A DNA stretch of 64,000 nt from Cyathus striatus. Lineage: Eukaryota > Basidiomycota > Agaricomycetes > Agaricales > Nidulariaceae. The notes under the pieces were generated by a model that made no database searches, had not been told where the DNA came from, and saw only the letters and a list, made by a program, of their open reading frames with translations. Numbering within the stretch: the first letter of the stretch is position 1; each line of letters starts with the position of its first letter. Below, one piece after another: positions 1 to 11,183 of this stretch. The translations under genes were made by a program, and so were the position numbers. The stretch is from NCBI GenBank assembly GCA_025738555.1, contig JAOVFP010000016.1, forward strand, positions 2,108,001-2,172,000. The letters run 5' to 3'.

Positions 1-447
1 TTCAGAGGCATTCTGGGGTGCAAATATGTCTGTCTGTATTTGTCCTTCCATGACTTGTGTAGCCATTTCTGATACTGTTTCATATGTTTCGGTTTCAGTG
101 TTTCCACTACTGGGTGTTTGTTTTGGTGAAGCTAGTATTTGTCTGAATAGTTCTTGTGCTGCTGGAGATATTACTTGTTTGGTTAAGGCAGGGTTCATTT
201 GTGTTGGTGTCAGTTCTTCTGACATGATGGTCAATGGTGTAATCAATGGTAAGGGTACTATTGGTCAATTCAATAGTGTTGGTTGTCTTTGTATATTGGT
301 AATTTGTTGTCTGGTTGGTTGTTCGGTGATGTTTGCAAATGGAAATAAACTTCCTCCTTCAGGTGGTGATACAACAGTTTGTTGTTCCCTATGTTCTTCT
401 TCTTCAGAGTCAGAGTTATGCCCAATAGGGGCTCTCCACTGTTTGTA
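1..447 (-). pseudogene. Ty3/gypsy gag N-terminal fragment, continues past left edge
   Basis: Read on the minus strand, this stretch is a nearly continuous coding frame rich in Glu, Gln, Thr and Pro. It includes the motif SEEELTPTQMNPALT-like text and ends at the window edge. The composition and length fit the N-terminal part of a fungal gypsy Gag. One in-frame TGA lies near 265, so the copy is decayed. A plus-strand open frame over the same bases (26-448) is Cys/Val-rich and looks like the antisense shadow. No zinc knuckle is visible because the gene runs off the window. The assignment rests on composition and on the gypsy protease remnant at 2776-3333, so it is tentative. Confidence 0.4.
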
Positions 448-1112
448 AGATGTTGTGTGTTTCGGTGTGCTGCACTAGATAGTGCAAGCATTTGGCAAGC
501 TTCAGCTTTTGTTACAATTTAGTAGACCAAAGTCTATCTGAAGAACAAGTTAAATCAGTTTTGAAGTAGTTCTCATTACAAGACAAGAAGCTTAAGTTGA
601 GTAAGAATCAAGTAGTTATTCTTTAAGCTGAAGCTTGAGCTTTACTGCTCAAGTTCCTACTGTTTAAATACAAACTGGTTCATACTAATAATAGCATACT
701 ATGAGTCAAAGAAAGTATGTAATTACTGTGCATTAATAAGGTGCAGTAAAAGAAGTGTGAAAATAAAGTAAGTATAGTACAGTGATTTGATGAGAGTCAT
801 AAAGAAGTGAAAGTATGAGAAAAGTAAGTATAAATAAGTAATGACTTACACATAGTCATTATGAGTCAAAAGTATAAATAAAGCTGTGTAAAAGTAAAGG
901 TGTTTGGCATCAATGGTTGTACCAAACATGTCAAAGTAAACTAATTGTAAACAAAAGAAAATAAAGAAAAACCATAACACTATCAGAGGCAGAAGCTAGA
1001 AATAAACCTTATGGCAACTATGGTAATCAATCTAGGGACTTCACATCAAGGAACCCATTTAATAATTATCAAAAGGTGCAAGTTAATCTTGTCAGATGGA
1101 CTGATGCAGCCT
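448..1112. other. AT-rich transposon-derived spacer, no gene seen
   Basis: I see no coding frame or RNA gene. The sequence is AT-rich with many AAGTA/TAAGTA words and almost no CG. It probably belongs to the 5' part of the element whose Gag lies at 1-447. Confidence 0.4.
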
Positions 1113-1700
1113 TGTCACATCCTGGTCTATTCCACTAGGGATTGAACCACAGAGGAGTGGTCTAAGTGGCAGAGTAACCAGTACATGTTAGTAGGGTGTG
1201 TGGAGATAGTGAACAGGTACAGGAGTAGTGGAACATTAGCTTCAACTTGTGTGTTGCACCCCTTGGACTTGCAGTTCCATATTTAGAACAAAGTGGAGTT
1301 GGCTCAAGGCTTGAGTGGGAGAAGGGTGTAAATGTAGTTGATTTGAAACTAAAGTCTATCTACATTACAGGAGTAGTTTATATAGTAAACTACTTTGTCT
1401 GAATGCATATAGAGTAATGCCCATGGGTATGTGGCATCCTAGGGGTAAGTAAACTCCATGAAATGTAGACCATAGTAAACTAGTAGTATGCCTCTAGATT
1501 ATAATCATAAGTAAAATGGCCAAGGCCAGAGAACAAGGTAAAAGAATAATAAAGGGAAGGTACATGTAAACAGTTACAAGTAAACATTAGTAAGAAGTGT
1601 TTGATATATAATAAGTATACACAATCTAGAAAAAATGTACAAAATGTGGAGTAAACCCAGAGTTGACTCCAATGATTCAGGGATTGTCATGGATATGACA
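1113..1700. repeat. Solo LTR, 588 bp, flanked by 5-bp target duplication
   Basis: The block begins TGTCACATCC and ends GGATATGACA, the TG...CA form of an LTR with short inverted ends. It is flanked on both sides by AGCCT (1108-1112 and 1701-1705), a perfect 5-bp target-site duplication. No internal element sequence is present, so this is a solo LTR left by LTR-LTR recombination. A second copy in opposite orientation lies at 3345-3953. Several conserved words, including the stretch around CCCATGGGTATGTGGCATCC, are shared between the two in inverted order. Confidence 0.85.
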
Positions 1701-1782
1701 AGCCTTCAAACCAGTTTCCCAAAGACAATGCAAATATATCCAAATTGCCAAAAAGGAACACCAGAACAAAATAAGGTGAGAC

Positions 1783-2092
1783 TTTGTCAGTAATTTACAC
1801 TCCCCCAGGAGGTCTGTATGGATCTGCACAGAATCCACACAGATCTGTGTGAATACTATACAGAATTTAATTTGTAGTAATTTTTATTGTTAGAGGTGAT
1901 AATTCTGTACAGATTCTGTACATATTCTGCATGCGTTCTGTGTGGATTTGTCAGTAATTTACACTCCCCCTGGGAGTCTGCACAGATCCATGAGGATACC
2001 ATACAGAATTTATATAGTGGCTATTATTATTATTAAAGGTGATTATTCTGTACAGATTCCATACATATTCTGCATGGATTCTGTGTAGATTT
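1783..2092. repeat. Two direct repeats, period about 164 bp
   Basis: Both units start with TTTGTCAGTAATTTACACTC (1783 and 1947) and contain the same series of CACAGAT, ATACAGAATTTA, TTCTGTACAGATTC and TTCTGCATG words. The second unit is a little shorter and diverged. I see no coding potential. Confidence 0.75.
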
Positions 2093-2350
2093 ATGCACAA
2101 TGCATAGTGTCATGCTTAATGTATAGTATCACACTCAATACATAGTTTCACACTCAACTTACACTCAATGCAAAGTGTCACATTTAAAGCATAGTGTCAT
2201 GTTCACCACATTGTCATGCTTAATGCAGAGTGTCACACTTAATGCTAAGTGTCATGCTTAATGCTTAGTGTGACACTCAATGCTTCAATGCTTAGTGTCA
2301 CACTCAACACTTAGTGTCACACTTAATGCATAGTATCATGCTTAAGGCAT
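2093..2350. repeat. Minisatellite, about 20-bp unit
   Basis: About a dozen imperfect head-to-tail copies of a unit close to TGCATAGTGTCACACTTAA. Units vary at TGTCACACTC/TGTCATGCTT and in length. It follows directly after the 164-bp direct repeats. Confidence 0.8.
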
Positions 2351-2775
2351 TGGTTACAATTTTATCTATAGGTTCCTACTTAGTATATATAATCTTCTGG
2401 ATGTACTAGTAGTTCTTAGTATTCATATCAACTCTGTACACTTCTTCCTATGCTTAAGTTCCGAAACCCACTCTGGGTTTTCCTTCAGGTTTCTCTCCTG
2501 CTGCCTAGTGTAGTGGTGAAGCCTCATCTCATACCCTGGAATGTTTCCTTTTCATTGTATATCTTCCATGAAATACAAACCATTCCCTGGGGATATCCAG
2601 GCAGTGCAGCACATAAGCTGAAGCCACAGTTCTTCCTATACTCCCACTCTACATTCCACACCTGTACTCACTTTGGGTTTCCATTATAGTTCTTCCACAC
2701 CTTCCAGGCATCTTCGCATCTGCTTCTCAGTAGGAAGAGAATTGGTATGTAACAATCATGGTGGATGCATCAATT

Positions 2776-3333
2776 TCAATTGTTGTGATGTACTTTTGCT
2801 TGAAGTACACAATGTGCTATATTCAGATGAGTCAATATTTTGAATGTGTGACTGTCTTCATCTTTGAAGGGAGAATGGGATAAGGAATTGTGAATGTGCA
2901 GCTTACATTTAGAGTCTCCAAATTGAATATAACTTTCATGTGGTTCTCTTATAATGGATAATGCATACTGATCAGTGAAATCATTTCCAAATATAAAGGG
3001 TGCAGACATTCCCTTTACTATGTAAGCTTCAACATTGAGTTTAACAGGACCATTATTTGTATCAAATATTAAATCTAAAATGATGTAACCAGATATAATG
3101 GTACTTCCAGTTACTTGAACTAATGTAATTCACTGACCACTATGAATTTTAGGTGAATTAGTCATCTGTAGCATTGTTTTCTCCAAGATAAGGGTTATGT
3201 CTGAACCAGAGTTGATAATAATTGGAACAAGTGGTGATCCCAATGTGTTGAGTCTCACATGTACCTCAGTAGCCTGAGCTCCAAGAAATGAGCACCCAGG
3301 TGGCCTAGCTAGATGTTTTTTGAGTCTAATCAT
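2776..3333 (-). pseudogene. Ty3/gypsy aspartic protease fragment
   Basis: The minus strand encodes LGAQATEVHVRLNTLGS followed by IIINSGSDITLI and, in a second piece, PFIFGNDFTDQYALSI. This order matches the retropepsin of basidiomycete gypsy polyproteins: a first strand, the active-site loop (normally DSGSD), then a GNDF-type motif. Here the catalytic loop reads NSGSD, so the first Asp is Asn and the enzyme would be inactive. A stop at about 3130 splits the two parts. Nothing downstream (reverse transcriptase, integrase) follows to the left, and an LTR abuts at 3345, so this is a truncated remnant. Confidence 0.6.
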
Positions 3334-3344
3334 ATTAGTGTTAT

Positions 3345-3953
3345 TGTTATATCCGTGACAATTCCTGAATCATTGGAGTCAACTCCAGGTTTACTCCACT
3401 TTTGTATGTTTCCTCCAGACTATGTATACTTGTTATATATCAAACTCTTTCTTACTAATGTTTACTTGTAACTGTTTACTTGTTCCTTCCCTTTAATATT
3501 ACTACCTTGTTCTCTGGCTGCAGCCATTTTATCTATGACTATAATCTAGAGGCATACTACTAGTTTACTTACAGTCTACATTCTATGGAGTTTACTTATC
3601 TCTAGGATGCCACATACCCATGGGCATTACTCCATATGCATTCAGACAAAGTAGTTTACTATATAAACTACTTCTGTAATGTAGATATACTTTAGTTTTG
3701 AATCAACTATGTTTACACCTTTCTCCTACTTGGGCCTTGAGCTAACTTTGCTATTTTGCCACCTACTCTGCTTTGTTCTAAATATGGAACTGGAAGTCCA
3801 AGGGGCACAACACACAAGTTGAAGCAAATGTTCCATTACTCCCATACTTGTTTACTACCTCCATGCACCCTACTAATGTGTACAAGTTACTCCACTACTT
3901 AGACTATCTCCTCTGAGGTTCTTGTCCCTAGTGGAATAGAACAGGACATGACA
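3345..3953 (-). repeat. LTR copy in inverted orientation, about 609 bp
   Basis: Inverted relative of the solo LTR at 1113-1700. In plus coordinates it starts TGTTATATCCGTGACA and ends GGACATGACA. Flanks do not match (GTTAT on the left, GAAAG on the right), so no target duplication is visible. It abuts a protease remnant on one side and the terminal 128 bp of another LTR on the other. This suggests insertion followed by deletion or recombination. Confidence 0.7.
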
Positions 3954-4086
3954 GAAAGGAATCAGAAGTAATCTATGTACAGTAATCAATGAGTAATATT
4001 AAGAGCATAAGCAAAGTCCAGAGTAAACAAGGTGGAGGTGGAGTAAGAGCATAGGAGTCCAGAGGTAGGTGATATGGGATATGACA

Positions 4087-4100
4087 GTATTCCCCCCTTA
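4087..4100 (-). other. Candidate polypurine tract of the gypsy element
   Basis: Minus-strand TAAGGGGGGAATAC directly precedes the TGTCATATCC LTR start at 4086. The position and composition fit a second-strand primer site. Confidence 0.5.
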
Positions 4101-4251
4101 AGGCCGAGCCTCAAGGCCTGAGCACGTGATCAAACAATAGGCTTTTGAAAATTAGATTGGCATTTTGACATCAGGTCCAGATATATAAAGGTCAGCTGTG
4201 GAGGAAAAAATCAAACCCATTCTTTACCCCATTATACCAACTCCTTAACAT

Positions 4252-6551
4252 GTGACTGCTCTAACAATGTCTTCAAACTCGCAACCAATGCCCATGGCCA
4301 TCAATGCAGAGAAGCTCAAGAAACTCGAGGAGATGGAGGTGCAGTTGAGGGCTTATAGGGCAGAGTTAGGTGTTGGGACAGTGGCAGAGTCTACTGAGGT
4401 CAAGGCAGCAAAAGAGGCTGAGATTGAAGTGGAGCAGAGGAATGCTATGGAAGTGGATGAAGGAGAATAACAATTGGAGGTGGTATGGGAAAAGAAACAT
4501 AAGCAGGAAGAGACAAAGGCAAGGATCACTCAGACAATGGCATGACTAACTGGTCATCCAGCAGAGGAACTGACAGAGGAGGAGGTTAGACTGGCCCCAC
4601 ATAGGGAGTATGAGATGATGGTAGCAAGATTGGGCATAATGTCATTTAGTCCAGAGTGGGTGGAAAGGTCCTTACATTACCACAGGGAGGCCGATAGTCT
4701 GATGATGCTAGTGGACAAGTTGATCCTGGTAGAGAAGGTAGTGGAGCAGGTGATGGCAGAGGTAGGGTCTACAAAGGTAGGGATTCCAGGTCCTGTGGTA
4801 GAGACAGAGGTAACAACCATTCCACAGGTAGGTACCTACACAAGTGTGGAGCAACTTGCTGATCACAATCACACTGTTCAGCAATTGGAGGCTGAAGGCC
4901 ACACCATAACTCCAGAGGAAGAGGTGGAGAGGAGCATCCAGTGGGCAGAGAATGAGGGTGGCTCCAAGAGGAAGCACACCAACATGAATCTGGAGGATGC
5001 AACAGAGGTGACACCAAAATCACCCAAGAAGAAGGCTACAGCTTGAGCTTCCCAGCACAAGGGAGCAAATAGCCAAGCTCTGATTGATGATAAGGCAGTG
5101 GAAGACAATGCTAGCAACAAGGCTAGCCAGTCTGGAAGTAAGAGTCATACTGGAATGGAGAGCCAGGCTGGGGACAAGTCCAATGTCGAGGTGGAAGAAG
5201 TGGGAACATCGGCAGAGAAGAAGGGTCAGGGGGTGGAGAAGACCAAGACAGCTATGGAGAAGAAAGAGAAAGAGGCCTACATTTTACCCAAGGTCCCCTG
5301 CAATGTATGCAGTAAGTTTAACAGGGAGTGCTTGCTGGATCTTGAGTAAGTTGTCCATTTTCTTATCAGAGTTGTCCTGACTTGCTCCTAGGGGAAAGAA
5401 AATGAACCACAAGGTGTGTGAGGTGTGTTGGATGAAGGGAAGATGCAACAATGATGGGATACTGTGTTATGATCTGAGCTTGTCTTGTGATTCCTGGATA
5501 ATGTAATATCTTTGTCTTGTGATAGTATGTATCATGTGACTTGTCACTACACTTGTAAGTTGTACAACAAAGTCAAAGTCTAAACTGTTGTATAGCGAAT
5601 ACACACAAATGGACTTGCGGTGTTCTCACAGCAACACTTGAGAAGCAAATAGAAGTAGTGGTGTTCTAGGTCTGAGGTGGTCTCAAAGAGGATAGAGGGG
5701 TTTAGCCAGCTATATTGGATGATAGCTAAACTAAGATCAAGCTGAAGAAGCTTGATCAGAATACATGAGCTATTTATACAAAAGAAGCATGATCTGTTCA
5801 CAGAAAGGTATGCTACTATAAATAAAGTCCATGACTTGCCATGACTTGGAAGAGGTCTATAAATAAATGTGCAGTAATGCACAGCATATCAGTGAGCAAG
5901 TCTGAGGAGATAAGTAAGGTCCATGCCCATAGTATGACAAACCAGAGGGGTGGGGATCAGCAAGATAAGTAAGTAAGAAATTATAAATAGAAGGGGATGA
6001 ATAAGTAAAAAGATATAAGTAGAAGGGTCATGTGAAAAAGAGGTACTCTGGTGGGTTTGAGATGGAGAAAGTGTAACATACTGTGGGGAACTGTAGTTCC
6101 AGGGAATGCAGAGGAACAGAGAATTGGTCTGGAGAAGATGAAGACCAGTGGTGTGGGGCAGAAGAAACTGGTGGAGGAGTTGCAGATGCAACTGGCACTG
6201 GCAAGGTTGGAATTAGAGGTTGCAGAGAAAGAAGCAGATGAAAGGTGGACCAAGCTCAAGATGTTTGATGCTGAGGTCAAAACACTAAGGGACCAGTTGT
6301 TCCTAGTGGAGAGGAAGTGCAAGTGAGTGGAGAATGAGTGTAACAAGTTGGTGCTGCAGCTCAACTCTGGGAGTTCATTGTCAGACATGCTGATGGGAGC
6401 CTTGGGGACAAATATTGCCATGCACACAGAGTTAATGGGCACATTGAATAGGTTGTTAACAACCACACAGGCAGCAGAGGAGGGTACTCTGGCAGAGACT
6501 AATGAGTCCAGGAGTGATGAGGAGGAAGAACAAGAGGAAGATGAAGAGTAG
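4252..6551 (+). pseudogene. Cys-cluster plus coiled-coil protein gene, antisense inside gypsy element
   Basis: One frame stays coding from 4252 to about 5346 through three stops (about 4468, 4543 and 5044). It encodes a Glu/Lys-rich N-terminus, then KRKH...SPKKKATA (nuclear-signal-like), then PCNVCSKFNRECLLDLE. A GTAAGT...CTCCTAG intron (about 5347-5391) joins this to KVCEVCWMKGRCNND, giving CX2CX6C and CX2CX5C clusters that resemble a Zn2Cys6-type finger. A second block (6051-6551, one stop at 6324-6326) is a heptad-like coiled coil (QLALARLELEVAEKEADERW) ending in an acidic tail (SDEEEEQEEDEE). It lies antisense to pol, between the chromodomain and the polypurine tract. I do not recognise a named family. 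Three stops are TGA and one is TAA, which C-to-T decay could explain. The join from 5505 to 6051 is uncertain. Confidence 0.5.
5506..6050. other. Non-coding stretch between two parts of the antisense gene
   Basis: No convincing frame is seen. It may be an intron or a small insertion: a TGTCACTACAC...AGTATGACA segment (5542-5939) looks LTR-like, but its flanks TGACT and AACCA do not match. Confidence 0.3.
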
Positions 6552-6889
6552 TGTACAGTAGGCAGAAAAATTGTAAATATTTATTTTGTGGACTTTAGTG
6601 ATTTTTTGGCATGAGGAGAACAAACAGTAAGAGTAAACAGTAAGACAGAGTAAAGAGAAACACCTTAGGAGAAAACCAATACAACCCTGTACTTCCACTC
6701 TCAGCCCACCTTGTTAAGTATGCAAAGTGACAAATCAGCTATGCATATTAAACATAGTGGTCATCATGCAAGCAGTGTCTGGAGAAGTGTCAATCTTCAA
6801 CCTTTGGTCAAGAAGACAAATGCAGATATACATTCAACTATAATGGAGAAACAGAGATGTAAGCAGAGAAAGTCTATGTAACAGGAGTA
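6552..6889. other. Spacer between antisense gene and gypsy pol end
   Basis: AT-rich, no frame of note. It separates the convergent 3' ends of the antisense gene and the gypsy pol. Confidence 0.35.
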
Positions 6890-9800
6890 GAAGGATTAGG
6901 CTTATCAGGATAACAAGTGTGAAATTCCTCTACAAGCTCTGTAGCATGTTCTACTTCAGTGGCAGCCAACCAAGTGAGTTCTTCATTGATTTCTTCATAA
7001 CCAGTCCATCAGACTAAGTAACGAAGTGGACATTTCTTGAACCAGTGATCCAGCTTGAAGTCGCAGATCTCACTGATCTTGAACTTGATATCTCCATTGA
7101 TTTCCACAGGGGGAAGCAAAGGTATCTCTCAACCAGGGATAGTGTTTTCAACTGTGGGCTCGAGCATAGAAACATAGAATACAGGGTGTACAGCTTGGAA
7201 ATTGGAAGGGAGTCTAAGGGTGCACGAGTGGGTACCAGTTTTGGCAATGATCTTGAAGGGACCATAATACTTTTCAGCCAATTTCTTGGAAGGGCAAGTG
7301 GTGTTGAAGAACTTAGCACAGATGAAGGCTTTGGTTCCAACTTTGAACTCTGGGGCAGGCAAGTGACAGTTGTCTGCTCTAACCTGATGGCACTTCTGAG
7401 CAAGTGCTATTTCAGCCTTGAGGTTTTAATGAAGTTCCTGGAGATCCACGGCATAATCCCTAGCATGAACAGATGTAACATCACATTCAAGGTAGACTGT
7501 GATCTGTGGATGATAACCCTTATTGGTGAAGAAAGGAGTCATATTAGTGGTCAAGCTCAGTGTATTGTTATATGCAAACTCAGTGATGGGGAGGAGATCA
7601 GCCCAGTTTTCCTGCTGGTAATTGCAGTAAATGTGAAGGTACTGCTCTAAGATCTGGTTGATGCATTCAGTTTGTCTGTTGCCTTCTGGATGATATCTGG
7701 AGGTAAAGTGCAAGTTGATGTCGAGAACCTTACCTAGAGACTGGAAGAAGTGGGAGATGAACTCCAAACCATGATCAGAGGTAATGTGGTTGGGAACACT
7801 GTGCTTAGAGAATATGTGCATGACAAAGAGCTTAGCAAGCTGGGCAGAAGTGATGGTGTTATGGCAAGGGATGAAGATAGCTTGCTTGCTAAGGCAGTCA
7901 ACAATTACTAGGATTGAATTGTACTTATCAAATCCAGAGATGGAAAGCATTTCAATGAAGTCCATAGATAGAGTGCCATGGGCACTCCGGGATAGGCAAT
8001 TGCTTCAAGGTACCATAGGGATGGCCACACTGTGGTTTAGACTGTAAGCAGGTGGTGCAAGACTTACAATAGTCCTTGACATAAGTATGAAGTCCAGGCC
8101 AAGTATATTCCTATTGAATGTTATCCAAGGTCTTGTTCTGACCAGGGTGTCTGGCAAGTAGATGGTCGTGTTTGTATTGGACAATGCAAAGGCAGAGAGA
8201 ATTATTGTCTGGGACATAGATCCAGTTGTCAAGGCAGAGTAAGCCATCTGAATCAACAGACCAACGATTAGTAGGGTTGTGAAGGTGGATAGAAGCAACA
8301 GTGTCTAGGGGTTTGGCAGTGAGGATGTCACAGTGGAGTTGCTCAACATCCATAATGATGCTAGCATGGAGAACAGGATGAAGGAGTGTGGTGGCACAGA
8401 TAGAGGCAATGAGCTGTTCTTGGGTGAAAACAGGGTGAAAATTGTGTGGATTAACTTTGGCATAGTCATTATTCCCCCCTTTAGGGTAGATGTCCTATCA
8501 TCTAGTTAAAGTGTCAGGTTTTGCACCAAGTTTCCCTGGGTGGAAATGAATAATCAGATTGAACTGAGACAGGTACTCTGACCAATGAGCCTGATGGTGA
8601 GTGAGGATCTTGGTGGTGGAGAAATACTCAAAGTTTTTATGGTCAGTAACCACATCAACTGGAGTACCAGAACCTTCCAAGTAGTGTTGCCAGACACAAA
8701 AAGCTTCAAAAACAGCCAGGAGTTCCTTGTCGTAGGTGTCATAATTCAGTTCAGGAACAGTGAAGGTACAGGAATGGAACACAATGGGGTGAATATTGCC
8801 ATTGTCAGTGACAATCAAGAGGATTGCTTCAAGAGCATAGTTGGAGGCATCAGTCTCTATGATGATCTGGGAATTAAGGACCCAATGAGTGAGTACAGGA
8901 GCTGTAGTGAAAATGTCCTTCAGTTTCTCGAATGCCAAATGGCAAGCCAGAGAAAAGTCCCACTTCAAACCCTTGTGGGTAAGATGAGTGAGTGGCACTA
9001 CTATATCAGAGTAGTGCTGGATAAAGTGCCTATAGAAATTGGCAAACCCAAGGAAAGACTGAACATCTTTGACCTTCTTAGGCTCGGGCCAATCCCTAAT
9101 GGTTTGGACTTTATCCTGGGACATAGTGAGGCCACCTGGAGAAAGGACATAACCTAGATACTCAACAGATTCAGTGTGGAATTCACACTTGTCTGCTTGG
9201 GCATAGAGCCCATATTGGCATAAATGCTTTAGAACTTCTTTAATGTGCTGTTTGTGTTCCTCAAGACTATCAGAGTAGATTAGTATGTCATCAAGGTAGA
9301 CTGTAATGCACACATTGAGCATGTTCTTGAAGATGTCATTTATGAAACATTGGAAAGCTGCAGGTGCATTGGTGAGTCCAAATGGCATAACTAGCCATTC
9401 AAATGAGCCATAGCAAGTACAAAAAGCAGTCTTCCACTCATCTCCTTCAGTGATGTTGACTAAGTGGTAAGCATGGTGGAGATCAATCTTAGTGTAGATT
9501 CTAGCCTTGCAAGGAGAGTCAAGAAGGTTGGAAATAAGGGGAAGGGGATATCAATTCTTTTTGGAGATTGCATTGAGCCCATGGAAATCGACACAGAGTC
9601 GAAGGGATCCATCTTTCTTCTGGACAAAGAGCACTGGTGCTCCATGCAGAGAACAAGAAGGACAGATGAAGCTAATCCAGAGATGTTCATTGATGAACTC
9701 TTGTAGAGAGGTCAACTTGGACTGTGAGAGTGAATACACAGTACTGACTGGAGGAGACATATGTTCCTCCAAGTTGATCCAGAGATCATAAGGGTGATGT

Positions 9801-10115
9801 GGAGCAAGAGTGTCTGCTTGTGTTTTGCTGAAGATGTCAGTGAACTCATGATATTCTGGAGGAATATTGGAAAGGTCCATGGCTTCTGCAGCCATGGCAG
9901 TGGCAGAAGCTGAAACTATAACACCAACTTGTATCCTAAACATCTGCAAGCCTGTGAGCTTACTAGCCTGGAGAAAAGCTGCAGTGTTAATGAGCAAGAT
10001 ACTAGGAGGTGGACTATTGTCCAACAGAGGAACAGAAGACGAAGCTGGTGATGGAGGGGTTTGCAAAGAGGCAGAAGCCTTCAGAGCAGGTGTCAACAAA
10101 GATGGAGAAGATTCT
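6890..10115 (-). pseudogene. Gypsy pol: reverse transcriptase, RNase H, integrase, chromodomain
   Basis: From right to left on the minus strand: reverse transcriptase with VQKKDGSLRLCVDF, MPFGLTNAPAAFQ and the catalytic YLDDILIYS; RNase H with ETDASNYAL, YDKELLAV and TDHKNFEYF; an HHCC zinc-binding segment (HDHLLARHPGQNKT ... CKSCTTC); the integrase core with VIVDCLSKQ, SDHGLEFIS and NRQTECIN supplying the D,D,E residues; a VGTKAFICAKFF/YYGPFKI C-terminal part; and a chromodomain with a YLV-stop-WTGYEE core. Stops interrupt the frame near 9549, 8109, 7127 and 7016. The last is TGA where the family normally has Lys or Arg before WTGY. It is clearly a chromovirus and clearly non-functional. Confidence 0.85.
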
Positions 10116-11183
10116 TAAAGTACCTAGTTTAGCGCAATGTAGTATAAATTAAAATATGTATAATTTCACTCACACCACGTACGCTCACTAAGAAAGTGCT
10201 CGGTGGGTAAGACTCGGATGCAGGACACTTCCGGGTGAAGTAAGGTATAGTAAATGGTGTCGAAGACCGATGCGCAAGATGGAATGCGTGCTTAGCGAAC
10301 GCTTTGATGCGTGTTTGATGCGCGTTCCTTAATCTCGGACTTAGCACAGGCTTAGGACTTTGACTCCCGTTACACTCAGAATCTCAAGCTCACACAAATA
10401 CTCTCGCAGAACTGCTTAATGGTATTTCTCGGGGCACAGGAGACTGCCCTCCCTCTACTTTACTCTACCTATTAAATATCATACAGGACTACGGCTAGAG
10501 GAACTATATAGTTAGGACAAATACAGTAATTTACATATTAGCTAAGCAGTAAGATAGACTTTTGGACTGGATACAGACGTCTGGGATGGACCAGAGTAAT
10601 TCACGCATGTACAAACATACGAGCGCCAAGAATGCGTCCATATGGGAAGATAGCGAAGAACAATAAATCGTCCTGCAGGAAGAACGCTCCATACGGAGGC
10701 GTGATGCCGCGCGCTTTGACTCGTGGAAATGGGAACCGCTGAATCAGCCTGCTGGGAATGCCGGATCTCAGGCCAGTCTAGGCGCCTATGGCGTGCTGAT
10801 GCACAGCGCTGGTACAGTGTGGTTAGATAGCGGCAACTGCCATGGGTCTAGTGCTCATGCCTTTTCCTATGACGCAATAACATAGCTTCGATATCCTATT
10901 ATTAGAATAGACGCGTGCTTAGCTCGATCTCCGGCCTTACTGGTAACTATTTCCCACCGATGTCGAGAATAAGCTCTGACCTCGGTGTTTCTATTCTTAG
11001 ACGCTTTCCTACTTAGGCTAGTTATGTCCCTTATTAGCACGAGTCGTTCCCACGCTAGCTAACGGTCCGGGACCTCTACCTTAGCTACTAATTACAACCC
11101 AGATATATTATACCATTTGTAAGTAGCACGTAGAATATAGAAATAATGTTTTTATAGTAGGTAGAAGTATGCTAGGCATATTA
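10116..11183. mobile_element. 1.07-kb CG-rich repeat element, copy 1
   Basis: Starts TAAAGTACCTAGTTTAGCGC and ends GCTAGGCATATTA. Near-identical to 13598-14669. It splits the gypsy polyprotein between protease and reverse transcriptase and is flanked by TTCT (10112-10115 and 11184-11187), or ATTCT if the last A is counted outside. The ends form an imperfect inverted repeat (TAAAGTACCTAG against TAATATGCCTAG). No long ORF is present. Many CG dinucleotides remain, unlike the host element. It could be a solo LTR of another family or a non-autonomous DNA element; TG...CA ends are absent, so I leave the class open. Confidence 0.8.

Noticed and set aside
2093..2350. Possible CRISPR-like array
   Set aside because: Units are contiguous and imperfect with no unique spacers, in a eukaryotic genome. 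It is a minisatellite.
4708..5120. Several minus-strand frames rich in Leu, Cys and Tyr
   Set aside because: Shadows of the Glu/Lys-rich antisense gene on the plus strand; no motifs.
5542..5939. Possible solo LTR (TGTCAC...TATGACA)
   Set aside because: The flanking five bases differ (TGACT and AACCA) and I found no second copy in the window.
7045..7650. Plus-strand 201-codon frame
   Set aside because: Antisense of the gypsy integrase C-terminus, where the minus strand has clear family motifs.
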